This document shows, one piece after another, positions 5,582 to 6,523 of a DNA stretch of 6,523 bases. The stretch spans positions 1 to 6,523 of the forward strand of contig DHRX01000114.1 in assembly GCA_002408345.1 (NCBI GenBank), given 5' to 3'. Made by a program: the position numbers and the translations under genes. Within the stretch, counting starts at the first letter, position 1. The number at the start of each line of letters is the position of its first letter. The notes beneath the pieces are model-generated. The model ran no database searches. It saw only the letters and a list, made by a program, of their open reading frames with translations, and had not been told where the DNA came from. Origin of the DNA: Firmicutes bacterium UBA5301. GTDB lineage: Bacteria; Bacillota; UBA5301.

Positions 5582-5584
5582 GTT

Positions 5585-6523
5585 ATGTTCCGGATGCTGT
5601 GGCGTAAATTGCGTTTTCTTCAGAAACTAGCATCGACCAATGGTGAGCAGCAGGGGTCAGGAGAACGGAAAATAACGGCTACTTTAAAGGAGAACCTAGC
5701 TGCTATCCAAGGGGCTTATGGAGATAGCGTTGACTTAATAGTACGGAGAATTACTATTGGTTCCCAGCGTAATTTAGAGTTAGCGCTCCTTAATATAGAT
5801 GGTTTGGTCGATCTAGACCGGGTTAGCGAGAGCATTTTAACCCCCCTTCTGGTTTATTCTGAAAAAATTTCAACCAAAGAATTGACACCGTCCAAGATTC
5901 TCAATACTCTGTTGGATTTCATTCCGAACGAAGACCCTAAGATTTTACATACTATCGAAAGTGCTATCCAGAGCATTGCCGATGGAACATCGGTCCTCTT
6001 TGTTCAGGGGATAGCGCAGGCCATTGAATTTTCCACCCGGGGCTGGGAGAAACGGGCGGTAGATGAGCCAGAGACGGAAAGTGTAATTAGGGGGCCCCGA
6101 GAGGGCTTTATCGAAACCCTACGGGTGAATACCGCCCTGTTACGCCGGAGAATACGGGATCCGAAGTTACGGATTGAACACTTTCAGGTCGGTAAACGGA
6201 CGTTGACCCCGGTAGAGATAGCTTATTTAGCTGGTGTTGTTAATACTAAATTGGTTACAGAAGTAAAGCGGCGTCTAGAGAAGATCGATACCGACGCTAT
6301 CCTTGATTCCGGCTATATCGAACAGTATATCGAAGATGCTCCCCTTTCTATTTTCACTACAGTCAGGAATTCAGAACGGCCAGATGTAGTAGCGTCTAAG
6401 TTATTAGAAGGGTGTGTGGCCATTTTAGTTGATGGTTCACCTATCGTATTAACGGTACCGATGGTTTTTTGGGAGAGCTTTACTAGCCCTGATGATTACT
6501 ATTCCCGCCCTTATTACCAGACT
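5585..6523 (+). CDS. GerA family spore germination protein, A-type subunit (partial, runs off right edge)
   Basis: A-type GerA proteins sit in the spore inner membrane and, with B and C subunits, form nutrient receptors that trigger germination. The reading frame from ATG 5585 is open for 313 codons to the window edge. It covers the whole soluble N-terminal region of a protein usually near 500 aa. Family hallmarks are RGPREGFIETLRVNTALLRRRIR (about 169-191; only part is diagnostic), IEQYIEDAPLSIFTTVRNSERPD (about 245-267) and the LLEGCVAILVDGSPIVLTVP stretch leading to the first membrane helices (about 273-292). DDYYSRPYYQ (303-312) matches the segment just before the membrane domain. The start uses GGAGG (5570-5574), 10 nt upstream, inside a terminator-like hairpin. 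The family also includes SpoVAF, which is less likely here because no spoVA genes are visible. The B and C subunit genes would be expected just to the right. No clear sigma-G promoter was found ahead of it. Confidence 0.93.
   Translation, partial: MFRMLWRKLRFLQKLASTNGEQQGSGERKITATLKENLAAIQGAYGDSVDLIVRRITIGSQRNLELALLNIDGLVDLDRVSESILTPLLVYSEKISTKELTPSKILNTLLDFIPNEDPKILHTIESAIQSIADGTSVLFVQGIAQAIEFSTRGWEKRAVDEPETESVIRGPREGFIETLRVNTALLRRRIRDPKLRIEHFQVGKRTLTPVEIAYLAGVVNTKLVTEVKRRLEKIDTDAILDSGYIEQYIEDAPLSIFTTVRNSERPDVVASKLLEGCVAILVDGSPIVLTVPMVFWESFTSPDDYYSRPYYQT

Noticed and set aside
5507..5584. Sigma-G promoter for the gerA-family gene
   Set aside because: No pair of -35 and -10 elements with proper spacing was found; the AT-rich parts are explained by the inverted repeats of the hairpin.

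Overview
The window looks like chromosome of an endospore-forming Firmicute of the Clostridia type. The evidence is a GerA-family spore germination subunit at the right end, a Myb/SANT-like coiled-coil protein resembling the RsfA type of prespore regulator, a class II (GlpX) fructose-1,6-bisphosphatase, DegV and QueT family proteins, strong GGAGG ribosome binding sites and frequent TTG or GTG starts. Species cannot be named from the sequence alone. There is no sign of mobile elements, CRISPR arrays, phage genes, tRNA or rRNA.

Layout. On the minus strand at the left edge lie the first seven codons of a gene that leaves the window (1-21) and, upstream of it, a small four-helix membrane protein (51-476). 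A divergent intergenic region (477-632) separates them from plus-strand genes that fill the rest. These are the SANT/coiled-coil protein (633-1283), a 71-aa protein (1358-1573) behind a long leader hairpin, and an intrinsic terminator (1595-1624). A tightly packed operon follows: glpX (1697-2701), a coiled-coil/two-helix membrane protein (2701-3117) and a DUF1786 ASKHA-like protein (3095-4132). Then come a DegV/FakB-like fatty-acid-binding protein (4198-5043) and a QueT-like transporter (5054-5506). A composite terminator hairpin (5520-5581) precedes a GerA-family gene (5585 to the right edge).

How the genes work together. The glpX, membrane protein and DUF1786 genes overlap by 1 and 23 nt and are almost certainly co-translated, so gluconeogenesis is physically linked to two proteins of unknown role. 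The degV and queT genes form a second pair, 10 nt apart. The SANT-like gene, the 71-aa gene and the GerA gene may all belong to sporulation or germination, but only the GerA assignment is firm.

The least expected feature is shared by three leaders (the 71-aa gene, degV and gerA). In each, the Shine-Dalgarno sequence is the 3' strand of a predicted hairpin. The leader of the 71-aa gene is the strongest case: two stacked 8-bp stems cover nearly the whole intergenic region and bury the entire ribosome binding site. The pairings were worked out by hand; no folding energies were computed.
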